A DNA stretch of 64,000 nt from Bacteroidota bacterium. Lineage in GTDB: Bacteria; Bacteroidota; Bacteroidia; Chitinophagales; Chitinophagaceae. Shown here one piece after another: positions 8,593-17,647 of this stretch. Every line of letters begins with the position of its first letter. The stretch's first letter is position 1. The stretch lies in the NCBI GenBank assembly GCA_018267965.1, contig JAFDXK010000001.1, forward strand, positions 372,001-436,000, in the 5' to 3' direction. The notes under the pieces are model-generated. The model did not search any database and had not been told where the DNA came from. It was given only the letters and a program-made list of their open reading frames with translations. Made by a program: the position numbers and the translations under genes.

Positions 8593-8606
8593 CATACTAT
8601 AGTATG
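8593..8606. other. Perfect 14-base palindrome after arsC
   Basis: CATACTATAGTATG lies eight bases after the arsC stop and about 57 bases before the next gene. It may be a weak terminator or an operator. There is no T run, so termination is doubtful. Confidence 0.4.
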
Positions 8607-8663
8607 TTCATCGTCATAATTTAGGACGACCACTCTGCATAGTTTTACAAAAAATAAAAAGCT

Positions 8664-9632
8664 ATGAGAGAGAAGATTACATTGGTCCTTTTACTTGTTG
8701 TAATGACATCATTGCAATCGTTTGCTGCTATAGGCAAAAAGGATACAGTGATGGTTTTTCGTCCGGGACCTGGGGTGAATGATAGTAGCGATAGAGGTAC
8801 TGCTAACGCAGGTATGGATGCCATTGTTTATGAGGGAAATCCCGGTGGTAACTACGCCACATATCAAGGGATAGCAGTACTGCCGATAAGCAACTGTAAC
8901 AACACACATGAAACTGCATTCATGAGGTTTGACCTTGGTACATTACCGGATACGGTAGACTCTGTTTTCCTTGTGATAAAGCATGTGCCCCAAACCAGTT
9001 ATTGTTACTCTAATTGTAGTGCCGATTTCTATTTCTATCCGGTATTACAAAACTGGTACGAGCCTGCAATAACTTACAACAATCAACCCTCTGTTGATAC
9101 CGCTTTTTACGGGCCTATAAGCATGTCGTTCCCCAATACATGGGATGTAAGAGAATACAATATCACCAAAATGTACAGGATGTGGCGCGATAGTGTAATT
9201 CCTAATTATGGAATGCAAATTGCATCGCCTACTGTTGGGTGCAATAATGCGGCAATAGGGTTTTTTGCACATAATTCCGATGACCCCGACAGCACAAAGC
9301 GTCCGTATCTGAAAATATATTACAGGGTAGATACAGGGCATGTTGATACTCCTATTCACATAAGCACTATAGGCATATCTAAGCCTGTAATGAAAATGTA
9401 TCCAAATCCCGCACACAACGAAATAACAATGCAACTGCAAGCAACTGCTGCAGGCGGTGGTTGGTATGTAATAACTGATATTACAGGTAGGGTAGTACGC
9501 TTGGAAAATATACAATGGCTTGCAGGAGACAACAACACCATGATACCATTATATAATCTTGATGCTGGCTTATACTACTATACATTATATACGCCTGAAG
9601 GAAAATTGATTGAAAAAATTCTGAAACAATAA
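8664..9632 (+). CDS. DNRLRE-like secreted protein with T9SS sorting domain (copy 1)
   Basis: 322 residues. Signal peptide 1-21 (MREKITLVLLLVVMTSLQSFA). The body resembles DNRLRE-type beta-sandwich domains: AFMRFDLGTLPDTVDSVFL, NWYEPAITYNNQP, and near the end RPYLKIYY. A type A sorting domain follows from about residue 245 (MKMYPNPAHNEITM to ILKQ). The repeated CSNCSADFYFYP keeps a Cys pair. Such domains occur in surface-attached proteins next to enzymes or adhesins; the function here is unknown. The next gene is a tandem paralog ten bases downstream, with nearly the same leader before its ATG. Confidence 0.8.
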   Translation: MREKITLVLLLVVMTSLQSFAAIGKKDTVMVFRPGPGVNDSSDRGTANAGMDAIVYEGNPGGNYATYQGIAVLPISNCNNTHETAFMRFDLGTLPDTVDSVFLVIKHVPQTSYCYSNCSADFYFYPVLQNWYEPAITYNNQPSVDTAFYGPISMSFPNTWDVREYNITKMYRMWRDSVIPNYGMQIASPTVGCNNAAIGFFAHNSDDPDSTKRPYLKIYYRVDTGHVDTPIHISTIGISKPVMKMYPNPAHNEITMQLQATAAGGGWYVITDITGRVVRLENIQWLAGDNNTMIPLYNLDAGLYYYTLYTPEGKLIEKILKQ

Positions 9633-9642
9633 AATAAAAACT

Positions 9643-10611
9643 ATGAGAGAGAAACTTTTATTGACCGTTTTATTACTGATTACTATTACTGTCCATTCAT
9701 TCGCAGGTTTTGGAAAAAAAGATACTGTAATGGTTTTCCGCCCTGCTCCCGGCTTGAATGACAGTACGGATATGGGCACACTGAATGCAGGTATGGATGC
9801 CTGGGAGCAGCAACCTTATCCAAGTGCTAACTATGGTGCTCATGAGGCCGTTTACGTAGCTCCTATCAGTAATTGCAATTCCACTCATGCCACTGCATTC
9901 ATCAGGTTTGATGTAGGTTCATTACCCGATACTGTAGATTCTGTTTTCGTTGGTTTTACCCACTTCGATCATACTTCTTATTGCTACTCCAATTGTAATG
10001 CAGATTTTTATTTCTATCCTGTTTTACAAAGATGGTATGAGAATACGCTGACGTATGGTAATCAGCCAACCACAGACACTGCTTTTTACGGACCAATCAA
10101 TATTACATTCCCCAATAGCTTTGGTACAAGAGAGTACAATATCACTAACATGTATCGTTTGTGGAGGGATAGCAGCGTTGTTAACTATGGTTTTGCTATT
10201 AAATCACCAACTGTGGGGTGCAATAATGCCGCAGTGATATTTTATGCGCACTCTTCCGACGATACTGTAGTTGCAACACGTCCTTATCTCAAAATATATT
10301 ATAAGGTAGATACCGGGCATGTTGATTCTCCGATACATGTCAAGGCAGTCAGCACAGCTAAGCCCATAATGAAGATATTTCCAAATCCTGCGCACACTGA
10401 AACTACCATGCAATTACACGCAGACCATGCAGGTAGCGGGTGGTATGTTATTTCTGATATTACAGGCAGGGCATTGCGTATAGATGAGATACAATGGACA
10501 GAAGGTGATAATAATATCAGAATACCATTGTATGATATTGATGCCGGTATGTACTATTGTACACTGTATACGCCCGAAGGAAAATTGACCGGAAAGATTT
10601 TGAAGCAGTAG
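9643..10611 (+). CDS. DNRLRE-like secreted protein with T9SS sorting domain (copy 2)
   Basis: 322 residues, the same length as the preceding paralog and colinear with it throughout (signal peptide, AFIRFDVGSLPDTVDSVF, YCYSNCNADFYFYP, RPYLKIYY, sorting domain from MKIFPNPAHTETTM to ILKQ). The pair is a tandem duplication that has drifted at many positions while keeping length and cysteines, so both copies are probably functional. It probably shares a transcript with copy 1 and ends at a strong terminator. Confidence 0.8.
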   Translation: MREKLLLTVLLLITITVHSFAGFGKKDTVMVFRPAPGLNDSTDMGTLNAGMDAWEQQPYPSANYGAHEAVYVAPISNCNSTHATAFIRFDVGSLPDTVDSVFVGFTHFDHTSYCYSNCNADFYFYPVLQRWYENTLTYGNQPTTDTAFYGPINITFPNSFGTREYNITNMYRLWRDSSVVNYGFAIKSPTVGCNNAAVIFYAHSSDDTVVATRPYLKIYYKVDTGHVDSPIHVKAVSTAKPIMKIFPNPAHTETTMQLHADHAGSGWYVISDITGRALRIDEIQWTEGDNNIRIPLYDIDAGMYYCTLYTPEGKLTGKILKQ

Positions 10612-10631
10612 ATGTAGTGTAAATAAAAGTG

Positions 10632-10664
10632 AAGGGCATTGTATATACAGTGCCCTTGTTTTTT
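10632..10664. terminator. Strong bidirectional terminator
   Basis: An extended stem (arms 10632-10643 and 10646-10657, AAGGGCATTGTA with one G-T pair) is followed by TTGTTTTTTA. It lies between the convergent DNRLRE and O-methyltransferase genes. Confidence 0.75.
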
Positions 10665-11334
10665 ATAATACAACGGCTATCGCCATGCCGTCCCAGTCTT
10701 TGATGCCTACATTTTGCAATATGGTTGCAGATACCTGCTTGTTTTCAGATAGCATTTTATTAAAACGCTGCACACCCAGTGCAGCTGCATCATCAATCGC
10801 TGGATTTAATACTTTACCACCACGCACTACATTATCGGCTATGATGATAGTCCCCTTTCGCGATAGCTGTACAGCTTTCTGAAAATACTCGGTATAAGGC
10901 GGTTTATCCGCATCCATAAACATCATATCAAATGGTGCAGCATTATTAGCTATCAGTTCATCCAGCACATCCATGCATTTGCTGATGCGTAATTCTATTT
11001 TATGGCTGAGTCCTGCTTTGTTGATATGCTCTTGTGCAACGGCAGCATGTTTTGCATCATACTCTACTGTTATCAGTTTTCCATCTTTGGGTAATGCCCT
11101 CGCCATCCATATAGTACTATAGCCACCAAGCGTACCTAATTCTAATATGCGTTTTGCGTTGGCTGCTTGGGCCATCACTTGTAAAAACTTTCCCTGGTTA
11201 GCCGATATGCTGCCATAAGCCATGGGTGAATCGATGGCATACAATGCAGGTTCGATACTTTTTAATATTTCATCTTCTTCCCCCAGTAGGTTGCTTATGT
11301 AATTATCAACCTGTGCAAATTGTTCATTATTCAT
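10663..11334 (-). CDS. SAM-dependent O-methyltransferase (COMT/CCoAOMT-like)
   Basis: 223 residues. Class I methyltransferase of the catechol/caffeoyl-CoA O-methyltransferase type: ILELGTLGGYSTIWMARALP binds SAM, ITVEYDAKHAAVAQEHI carries the acidic ribose-binding residue, FDMMFMDADKPPYTEYF holds the metal-binding Asp region, and IIADNVVRGGKVL the second metal ligand pair (DN). It probably acts on a small catechol-like or other hydroxylated substrate with a divalent cation. It starts one base after the stop of the lipoprotein gene upstream, so the two are probably co-transcribed. Confidence 0.88.
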   Translation of the reverse strand: MNNEQFAQVDNYISNLLGEEDEILKSIEPALYAIDSPMAYGSISANQGKFLQVMAQAANAKRILELGTLGGYSTIWMARALPKDGKLITVEYDAKHAAVAQEHINKAGLSHKIELRISKCMDVLDELIANNAAPFDMMFMDADKPPYTEYFQKAVQLSRKGTIIIADNVVRGGKVLNPAIDDAAALGVQRFNKMLSENKQVSATILQNVGIKDWDGMAIAVVL

Positions 11335-11335
11335 C

Positions 11336-12148
11336 TTAATGCTTCTTAACCAAAGTATATTTCAAATCGCCCTGTATTAGTTGTGTACGCTCTTCGTTTT
11401 CTGATGCTGCATACAGTTTTGTGGTATCACCTTTTATTTCAAAGATGTACGGTTTCTGTGTCTTCTGTTGAAAATCAAAACACATTTCATCAAGGTTGCC
11501 TTCCGGGTCTCCGATAAAATCGGTAAACACATAATAAATAGTATGTCCTTCTACGCCGTGCAGCATACCATCTTCCGTAAATTCAATTTCAGATTGTTTA
11601 CCTGTTTCGTCAGTTGCGTCATATTTGCCGGCAAACAATACCCTGTTGGCCATATATTGCAATCCGTAAGGTTCGCTGTCTTCGGTGAGCGGGCCTTCTA
11701 CTTTCGTAAAAGCTCTTTTGTCCAACAGTTTTTTGTCCTTGTTGTAGTGGTACAGCATCAATGATTTGTCCTCATAACCTAATTCATAAAATCCCCCTTT
11801 ATGATCAGCTTCTGTAATGTCTGTTGTGAGAGAGGTTTTGTTTTGTCCTTCTTTCATAACAATATGAAAGTCTAAACCCTCATGGTTATTCAGGCTGCCA
11901 TGCACCGCAAGAGTATCATTACTGAGTAGGGAGGACGTAATTTCCATAGACACTACACCATCCAGTTTATTGGCAGACGCCAGGGGAGATTTTGTTTTAG
12001 ACAAGTCGTTGATGTAATCGGTCATTACCCACACACCATCTATATGTGGTGCAAAATCTTTCATCAGTTCTGCACCGCTTTTGGGTGGAGTGCTTTTACA
12101 ACCAAATAATACTACCAATACCGAAAGGAAAAAGATGCATTTTTTCAT
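11336..12148 (-). CDS. Lipoprotein of unknown function
   Basis: 270 residues. Signal peptide with lipobox VLFGC (Cys17, followed by KSTPPKSG) indicates a lipoprotein. The rest is a beta-rich periplasmic or surface domain with no recognised family: GVWVMTDYINDLSKTKSP near the start, a middle region with many Lys/Asp turns, and LKYTLVKKH at the end. It lies immediately upstream of the O-methyltransferase gene. Nothing in the sequence links the two functions. Confidence 0.75.
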   Translation of the reverse strand: MKKCIFFLSVLVVLFGCKSTPPKSGAELMKDFAPHIDGVWVMTDYINDLSKTKSPLASANKLDGVVSMEITSSLLSNDTLAVHGSLNNHEGLDFHIVMKEGQNKTSLTTDITEADHKGGFYELGYEDKSLMLYHYNKDKKLLDKRAFTKVEGPLTEDSEPYGLQYMANRVLFAGKYDATDETGKQSEIEFTEDGMLHGVEGHTIYYVFTDFIGDPEGNLDEMCFDFQQKTQKPYIFEIKGDTTKLYAASENEERTQLIQGDLKYTLVKKH

Positions 12149-12194
12149 ATACCCAAATATAGTTTATTTATAAAGAGGTTTATATTTACGTAGT

Positions 12195-13823
12195 ATGAGC
12201 AATAAAACCAGCAACAAGAATATTACACCGGCACAACCCTTGCCTCAATCGTCATCTAAAAGAGATTATCATTTGTTGCTGCTTGGTGCTGTATTGCTGA
12301 TTGTTGCATTGCTGAGGATGAGGTTGCTCTCTGTGCCACTGGAACGAGATGAAGGCGAATATGCTTATATGGGCAAGCTGATGCTAGATGGCATTGCGCC
12401 CTACAAATACTCTTACAACATGAAGCTGCCCGGCACCTATGCCATGTATGCTTTGTTGATGACGATATTTGGTAAGAGTATCACCGGTGTGCATATTGGT
12501 TTATTGCTGGTAAATACACTCACGTCGTTATTCCTGTTTTTAGGCATAAGAAAACTTTTCAATCCGACAGTTGCATTAATTACTGCTTCGGTTTATGCAA
12601 TGATGTCTGTTAGCCCCGTAGTATTGGGTTTTGCTGCACACGCCACTCAGTTTGTAAGCTTGTTTGTGGCATTGGGAGTGTGGTTGTATGCAAAGTATAC
12701 AGATAGTCATAAACCGTTCCATGCCATACTTACGGGCGCTATGTTCGGTCTGGCACTGTTGATGAAGCAACAAGCTGTGTTCTTCATTTTGTTTGGTGGT
12801 ATAATGATGTTGCTGCATAAGCAAGATAGGGCTGCTACAATAAAAGGCGCATTGTTTTATAGCATCGGTGCTATCATGCCTTATGCCATCACAGCATTGC
12901 TATTATACTCAGCGGGTGTGTGGGATAAGTTTTGGTTCTGGACAGTTACCTACGCCAGCTCTTATGCTGCAGGCCTTAGTTTCGAAGATGGCAAAGAGTT
13001 TTTGGGTAGTGCAGTGTCATCTATGTGGTCTGCATTTCCATTGGTGTGGTTATTGGCTATTGCAGGTTTGATATTTGCCTTCACTCCTAAGGTGGGCAAA
13101 GAACAAAAAATGTTCGCTACCTTATTTCTATTATTTGCCATCTGGACGGTTTGCCCGGGTTTTTATTTTCGTCCACATTACTTTGTTACCTTTTTACCCG
13201 CGCTGGCATTACTAACAGGCATCGGTGTTGATGCTATTGCATCGCGCACGGGCAGGCAAAGTATAATACTGCCTGTAGCAGTTGTAGCAGTAGTATTGAT
13301 TATCTCCATTGGCAAAAACAAAGACTATTATTTTGATGAAGAACCTGATGAAATTTCAAAAACCATGTACGGCTCTTCCAACCCTTTTGTAGAGGCAGTA
13401 GAAGTGGCACGCTATATTAAAGACAACAGTAAAGAGAATACAAAGATAGCCGTGCTGGGTTCAGAACCTGAGATTCCTTTTTATGCCAATCGCATGTCGG
13501 CCACAGGCTATATATATGTGTATCCTTTGGTAGAGCTGCATAAAGACAATAAAAGAATGCAGCAGGAGATGATCAATGAGATTCAGAAAAACAATCCCGA
13601 CTATCTTATCTTTTGCCGCGTAGACGCGTCGTGGGTAATGCATCCCGGAGCGCCAACGGATATTCTTAATTGGTTCTTTTCATATACCAAAGACAAGTAC
13701 GAAGTTGTGGGCGTAACAGAAGTAGGCAATGCCGGCGAAGCTCATTATGTATGGGGTAATGATGCCAAACAATACAAGCCACAAGCCGAGCAGTTTATGC
13801 TGATATTCAAACGCAAGGTTTAG
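12195..13823 (+). CDS. GT39/ArnT-like polytopic glycosyltransferase
   Basis: 542 residues. After a short hydrophilic N-terminus (1-28) come about ten membrane helices to residue 385, then a C-terminal extramembrane domain. The first loop after helix 1 holds LERDEGEYAYMGKLMLDG, the acidic loop typical of GT-C transferases of the GT39/GT83 group, followed by PYKYSYNMKLPGTY. The family moves sugars from polyprenyl phosphates to proteins or lipids outside the inner membrane; donor and acceptor are unknown here. It is divergent from the lipoprotein gene, and the following cytochrome gene starts 44 bases later. Confidence 0.82.
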   Translation: MSNKTSNKNITPAQPLPQSSSKRDYHLLLLGAVLLIVALLRMRLLSVPLERDEGEYAYMGKLMLDGIAPYKYSYNMKLPGTYAMYALLMTIFGKSITGVHIGLLLVNTLTSLFLFLGIRKLFNPTVALITASVYAMMSVSPVVLGFAAHATQFVSLFVALGVWLYAKYTDSHKPFHAILTGAMFGLALLMKQQAVFFILFGGIMMLLHKQDRAATIKGALFYSIGAIMPYAITALLLYSAGVWDKFWFWTVTYASSYAAGLSFEDGKEFLGSAVSSMWSAFPLVWLLAIAGLIFAFTPKVGKEQKMFATLFLLFAIWTVCPGFYFRPHYFVTFLPALALLTGIGVDAIASRTGRQSIILPVAVVAVVLIISIGKNKDYYFDEEPDEISKTMYGSSNPFVEAVEVARYIKDNSKENTKIAVLGSEPEIPFYANRMSATGYIYVYPLVELHKDNKRMQQEMINEIQKNNPDYLIFCRVDASWVMHPGAPTDILNWFFSYTKDKYEVVGVTEVGNAGEAHYVWGNDAKQYKPQAEQFMLIFKRKV

Positions 13824-13867
13824 TGTTAATGATGCAAGGATTATATTTGTGTCATCAAACCTGCCCG

Positions 13868-15232
13868 ATGAAGAAGATTCTTGCATCCCTGCTGTGTACC
13901 ATACCATTTTTATTAACTGCCTTCAGTAATCCCGGCGCGGACGATTTGATAGCGATTCAACCCTCACCGCAGCGCAGTGGCGATGCTGCGAAGGGATATG
14001 AATATCTCATCACAGGTGATATACTAAAGAGTGGTGTGCCTTATAGCTACTTCACCATGATAAATGGCAAGAATGAAACGAATCATCTCAATCGTACAGG
14101 CAAGAACGCAACTGTAGATTTTGGCTACAACGTTATAGAGCGCGAGGGTATAGATGTGGTGGTGCCTACCTGCCTGCATTGCCATAGCAGCACTTTCGAA
14201 GGCAAGTACGTAATGGGGTTGGGCAACACCACACTTGATTTCAGTGATACGAAAAGCACCAACTTCAAACCTGCGCTGAATATGCTGAAGATGACATCGG
14301 CAAAGCAGTACGAGATAGCCAAACCTTTTCTTACATCTGCTATCGCTACTTTCCCTTTGATGGAGACGGAAGTGCGTGGCGTAAATCCTGCCGATAAATT
14401 GGCCGGTATACTGGTGGCACACCGCAATCCTAAGACATTAGAGTGGAGCGATTCTGCTATGTTGCAAATACCCGATGAGGTAGTGCCCGTAGACGTTCCG
14501 GCATGGTGGTTGCTAAAGAAAAAGAACGCCATGTTTCATAATGCTTTAGGCAGGGGCGATTTCAGCCGCTTCCTTATGCTGTCTAATCTGCTGACGGTGA
14601 AAGATACAGCAGAAGCACGCGAGGTGAGCGGGCACTTTGGCGATGTGCTGGCTTATGTGCGCACTATACAAGCCCCTAAATACCCGCAGCCTGTAGATGA
14701 TAAACTGGCTGCTAAAGGCAAGCTGCTCTTCAATGATAATTGCAGCGGCTGTCATGGTACTTACGGAGAAGGGGGTAGTTATCCCAACTTCTTAGTGCCT
14801 ATAGATGTGGTACAAACAGACCCGATGCTTTGTGAATCATTTATCAAAGGCAAGGCTTTTCTCGATTGGTTCGAAAACAGTTGGTTTACTGAGGGAGAGA
14901 ACCCAGCTCATGTAGTTGCATCAGAAGGCTATGTAGCACCACCGCTGGATGGCGTATGGATAACAGCACCTTATATGCACAATGGCGCAGTGCCTACTAT
15001 AGAGGCGATGCTCAACAGCAAGCTACGCCCTAAGTACTGGAGCCGCGATTTTGATAAGCCCGAATACGATTACAAAGCAGTAGGGTGGAAGTATACCACT
15101 TACACCGAGCCTCAAAAAAAGAAGGCCTACAATACTACACTACCGGGTTATGGCAATACCGGCCACTACTTTGGTGATGCGCTTACTGATGCCGAACGCA
15201 GTGCAGTTATTGAGTACCTGAAGACCTTGTAA
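13868..15232 (+). CDS. Diheme c-type cytochrome
   Basis: 454 residues from MKKILASLLC, which begins a signal peptide ending near FSNPG; a longer frame 15 codons upstream would bury it. Two CxxCH haem sites: CLHCHSS about residue 100 and CSGCHGTYGEGG about residue 295. Candidate axial methionines follow in the second domain (APYMHNGAVP). The C-terminal part has the di-haem peroxidase/thiol-oxidoreductase-like PPLDGVWITAPYMHNG. It is periplasmic electron transfer or peroxidase-like; the partner is unknown. Confidence 0.85.
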   Translation: MKKILASLLCTIPFLLTAFSNPGADDLIAIQPSPQRSGDAAKGYEYLITGDILKSGVPYSYFTMINGKNETNHLNRTGKNATVDFGYNVIEREGIDVVVPTCLHCHSSTFEGKYVMGLGNTTLDFSDTKSTNFKPALNMLKMTSAKQYEIAKPFLTSAIATFPLMETEVRGVNPADKLAGILVAHRNPKTLEWSDSAMLQIPDEVVPVDVPAWWLLKKKNAMFHNALGRGDFSRFLMLSNLLTVKDTAEAREVSGHFGDVLAYVRTIQAPKYPQPVDDKLAAKGKLLFNDNCSGCHGTYGEGGSYPNFLVPIDVVQTDPMLCESFIKGKAFLDWFENSWFTEGENPAHVVASEGYVAPPLDGVWITAPYMHNGAVPTIEAMLNSKLRPKYWSRDFDKPEYDYKAVGWKYTTYTEPQKKKAYNTTLPGYGNTGHYFGDALTDAERSAVIEYLKTL

Positions 15233-15240
15233 TTTTCTTC

Positions 15241-15290
15241 GTTACTCCGAATTGTTGCAAAATGTTGCAATTTGTTGCGAAATGTTGCGC
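15241..15290 (+). repeat. Short GTTGC direct repeats
   Basis: Behind the cytochrome gene GTTGCAAAAT, GTTGCAATTT, GTTGCGAAAT and GTTGCGC occur in near-tandem with a period of about ten bases. Function unknown; chance slippage is possible. Confidence 0.5.
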
Positions 15291-15310
15291 TTTTTGCATT
15301 TTTTTACCGC

Positions 15311-15400
15311 CTGCCCCGTACCCATGCGGGGTCATGCTGAACTTGATTCAGCATCTCCTGAGATGTCGTGTCGGAGCACGGCATGACGTATAGGCGTGAC
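15311..15400 (+). repeat. Interspersed palindromic repeat, left flank of NACHT gene
   Basis: A block of hairpins: CCCCG/CGGGG (15314-15318 with 15327-15331), ATGCTGAA/TTCAGCAT (15334-15341 with 15347-15354), CATCTC/GAGATG, CGTG/CACG, and an enclosing GTCATGC/GCATGAC (15331-15337 with 15381-15387). The segment beginning GTCATGCTGAAC and ending ATCTCCT resembles an abundant Bacteroidota interspersed repeat that I recall from other genomes. A related copy lies inverted at 17578-17607. Confidence 0.65.
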
Positions 15401-15477
15401 GGGTTTATCAAAGAACTTTATTTATAGCAAATATACGTTAAAAAATAATGTTCTACGTGAAAGTTAAAATATGTTAG

Positions 15478-17466
15478 CTATAATATTCTGCGTTGAAGAA
15501 TTTCCCATGGTTCTCTTGAAACTAACAATGCAGAATTTTTACATTCTAGCAAAAAAGTAACTAAATCCAGATATTTTTCTAAACCATTTAAATAATTAAT
15601 CTGGTCTTTAATTTGGTACTTTGCTTCTAATTCGTTCTTAAAATTCTCAATTGTAGAATAATCGTATTTACACATCAATTCATATATTTCTCTTGTACAA
15701 GAGTTTGTATTTTTTGACTTAGATAGTAATTCTTTTAACAGTCGCCACCTAAGATCATTATTAATTGTACCATCGATAATCCATATATAATTAATATCGT
15801 AAGCAAGGGCTGTATCAATTTTTTTGATTGCGTTAACTAGAGAGTGTAAAACTGCTTTTTGTTGCGATGGATATATGTATAAAAAAATAGCAGTTAAAAA
15901 TAACTTGTCACGTATGGAGTATGAATCTTTGTCGAACTTTAACGCTAATTTTTTTGCGTAGTTATCAATGGATTTTGTTCTGTTTTTATTGATTTGAACA
16001 AAGATTGCATTTAATAATTTGTCAGCCCCAGCTTTCATCAAGCCAGCAAGCAACAAAAATACTTCCCTCCATTTTTTATCATTAATCTTACTGTCAATAA
16101 TAGTATCTATTAACCCAAAATCATCGATGTATTTTGCTGTAAAGAACTCTTGAAAAGTCAAATGCGAAAAAGAAAATATTCCTACTGCACGCTCAACTAA
16201 AAGACCCTGCTGTAAGGATATTTCGTGAATAATTTTATATGAATCAAGATACTTTTCGGCATTAATATTGTCATGCAAAAAATGCGATATAAATTTGGCT
16301 AACTTTTCTTCTGAAAAGAATAATTTATCAACAATAAAATTTTCGTATGCAAGTTTCGACAACATTAATTCCTCCAATGGAAGTGTCAGGTCTTTATAAA
16401 TAGGTTCCCTATTAATTCTTTTTTCAGAAGACCATTCCTTCAATAGTATGTCTATTGCATGTTTATATAATATTGAACGATTTTTGGGAAAGTCTTGCTC
16501 AGACTGAAACACAAGACATAACATTGTAAGTAAAAGCGGAGTAGATGCCAACTCAATAGCAGCAGAATAATCAGGCTCCTCAATTTTTTTTATAAATGTT
16601 TCGGCTATATTAAATTGGATGTCATCTGGTGACGAGAACCAATTTTTCACAAACTCTTCAATTTTTTCAATTGTGAACGGTAGTAATTCAACATTTTTAA
16701 ACCTTTGAAAGCCGGTAGGTTTCGCAGCTATTCTGCATGATATTATGTATCGATTCTTGTCATATCTATCCACAAAATCAATTACCTTATTCTGAAAATT
16801 AAATGCTATATCCTTTGGTACTTCATCCAAGCCATCTAATAGTATCAATAATTTTCCGTCTCTTAAAGCAGAATCTGTCATTATATCTGGATTAGGAAAA
16901 CCACAAACACGAAATTCATTCACTATATAATTCCTAATATCTAAATCGTGGTTATTTATTTTTTTCAACTCAATAAAAACTGGCAATAAATAATTAACCT
17001 TATATAAGTCCTTGCTTTGTTTTAAGCTCTCGATTGCAATTTTTCGCAAAAGGGTCGATTTCCCAGCGCCAGGAGAGCCTAATAAGAATAAATATTGCTC
17101 ATCATTAGCTATAGTAATGCCATCAATTTCTTTATCCAAAAAATTTTGCATATCAAATAATCTGTTGTTGGTCTTTAGTTTATTCAATAGCGTTTCCTCA
17201 GAAAAATATTGACTGTTTGTAATTTCATCAATTACTCCTACGTTAATAAATACATCATCTATGTTTATAGGTTTTGGCATTCTGAGTATTTTAATGTAGC
17301 CATGTCTTTCAATAAATGACCTTACATATTTGTCAGAAGAAGAATAAATTTCGTTTTTAATTGCCCCATGAGTATCCTTAATGAAACTAACTAACGACGG
17401 TTTTATTAATTCGTATACTTTTTCAGCAAATTTGATACCGTATGTTGTAATTATATCTTCGCTCAT
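15478..17466 (-). CDS. NACHT-domain NTPase, candidate bNACHT defence protein
   Basis: 662 residues, cytoplasmic, no signal peptide or membrane segment. Residues 1-120 form a helical N-terminal region. The NACHT module follows: Walker A GSPGAGKST (130-138) and Walker B LLILLDGLDEVP (207-217) with the extra acidic residues typical of NACHT, then RYIISCRIAA (sensor region) and SFSHLTFQEFFTAKY, the winged-helix motif shared with NLR-like proteins. About 200 further helical residues end the protein and may be a sensor. Bacterial NACHT proteins of this architecture protect against phages. The gene is visibly more AT-rich than its neighbours, stands alone, and is flanked by inverted repeats. Its trigger and effector are unknown; no nuclease or TIR domain was seen. 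Confidence 0.82.
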   Translation of the reverse strand: MSEDIITTYGIKFAEKVYELIKPSLVSFIKDTHGAIKNEIYSSSDKYVRSFIERHGYIKILRMPKPINIDDVFINVGVIDEITNSQYFSEETLLNKLKTNNRLFDMQNFLDKEIDGITIANDEQYLFLLGSPGAGKSTLLRKIAIESLKQSKDLYKVNYLLPVFIELKKINNHDLDIRNYIVNEFRVCGFPNPDIMTDSALRDGKLLILLDGLDEVPKDIAFNFQNKVIDFVDRYDKNRYIISCRIAAKPTGFQRFKNVELLPFTIEKIEEFVKNWFSSPDDIQFNIAETFIKKIEEPDYSAAIELASTPLLLTMLCLVFQSEQDFPKNRSILYKHAIDILLKEWSSEKRINREPIYKDLTLPLEELMLSKLAYENFIVDKLFFSEEKLAKFISHFLHDNINAEKYLDSYKIIHEISLQQGLLVERAVGIFSFSHLTFQEFFTAKYIDDFGLIDTIIDSKINDKKWREVFLLLAGLMKAGADKLLNAIFVQINKNRTKSIDNYAKKLALKFDKDSYSIRDKLFLTAIFLYIYPSQQKAVLHSLVNAIKKIDTALAYDINYIWIIDGTINNDLRWRLLKELLSKSKNTNSCTREIYELMCKYDYSTIENFKNELEAKYQIKDQINYLNGLEKYLDLVTFLLECKNSALLVSREPWEILQRRIL

Positions 17467-17577
17467 ATCGCTTATTTGTGGTTACTTTTATTAAACTTAA
17501 CTTCTATGCTTCTAATATCCAACTGCGAAAATCACTGGTGCTTTTTTCTGAAAAAATGGTTATTATGCCATTTTGCT

Positions 17578-17607
17578 AGGAGATTTCTCACATACGTTCG
17601 AAATGAC
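17578..17607 (-). repeat. Interspersed repeat, right flank of NACHT gene
   Basis: On the minus strand it begins GTCATTTCGAACG and ends AGAAATCTCCT. It has the same length and the same ends (GTCAT ... ATCTCCT, with GAAC inside) as the 15331-15359 element, but in opposite orientation. It too resembles a widespread interspersed repeat I recall from other genomes. Confidence 0.55.
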
Positions 17608-17647
17608 TTTCTCTCCTTCCCCTAAACTTTTCCACAACACCCACTTT

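Noticed and set aside
15241-15290. CRISPR array candidate in the GTTGC repeats
   Set aside because: Period is about ten bases with no spacers; no cas genes anywhere in the window.
15331-15387. tRNA-like cloverleaf inside the repeat
   Set aside because: Arms do not have tRNA lengths, there is no T-loop or D-loop sequence, and the segment matches a repeat family better.
15450-15463. GTTCTACGTGAAAG as a parS site near parAB
   Set aside because: Two of twelve informative positions mismatch; by my estimate such matches are expected about twice by chance in 64 kb.
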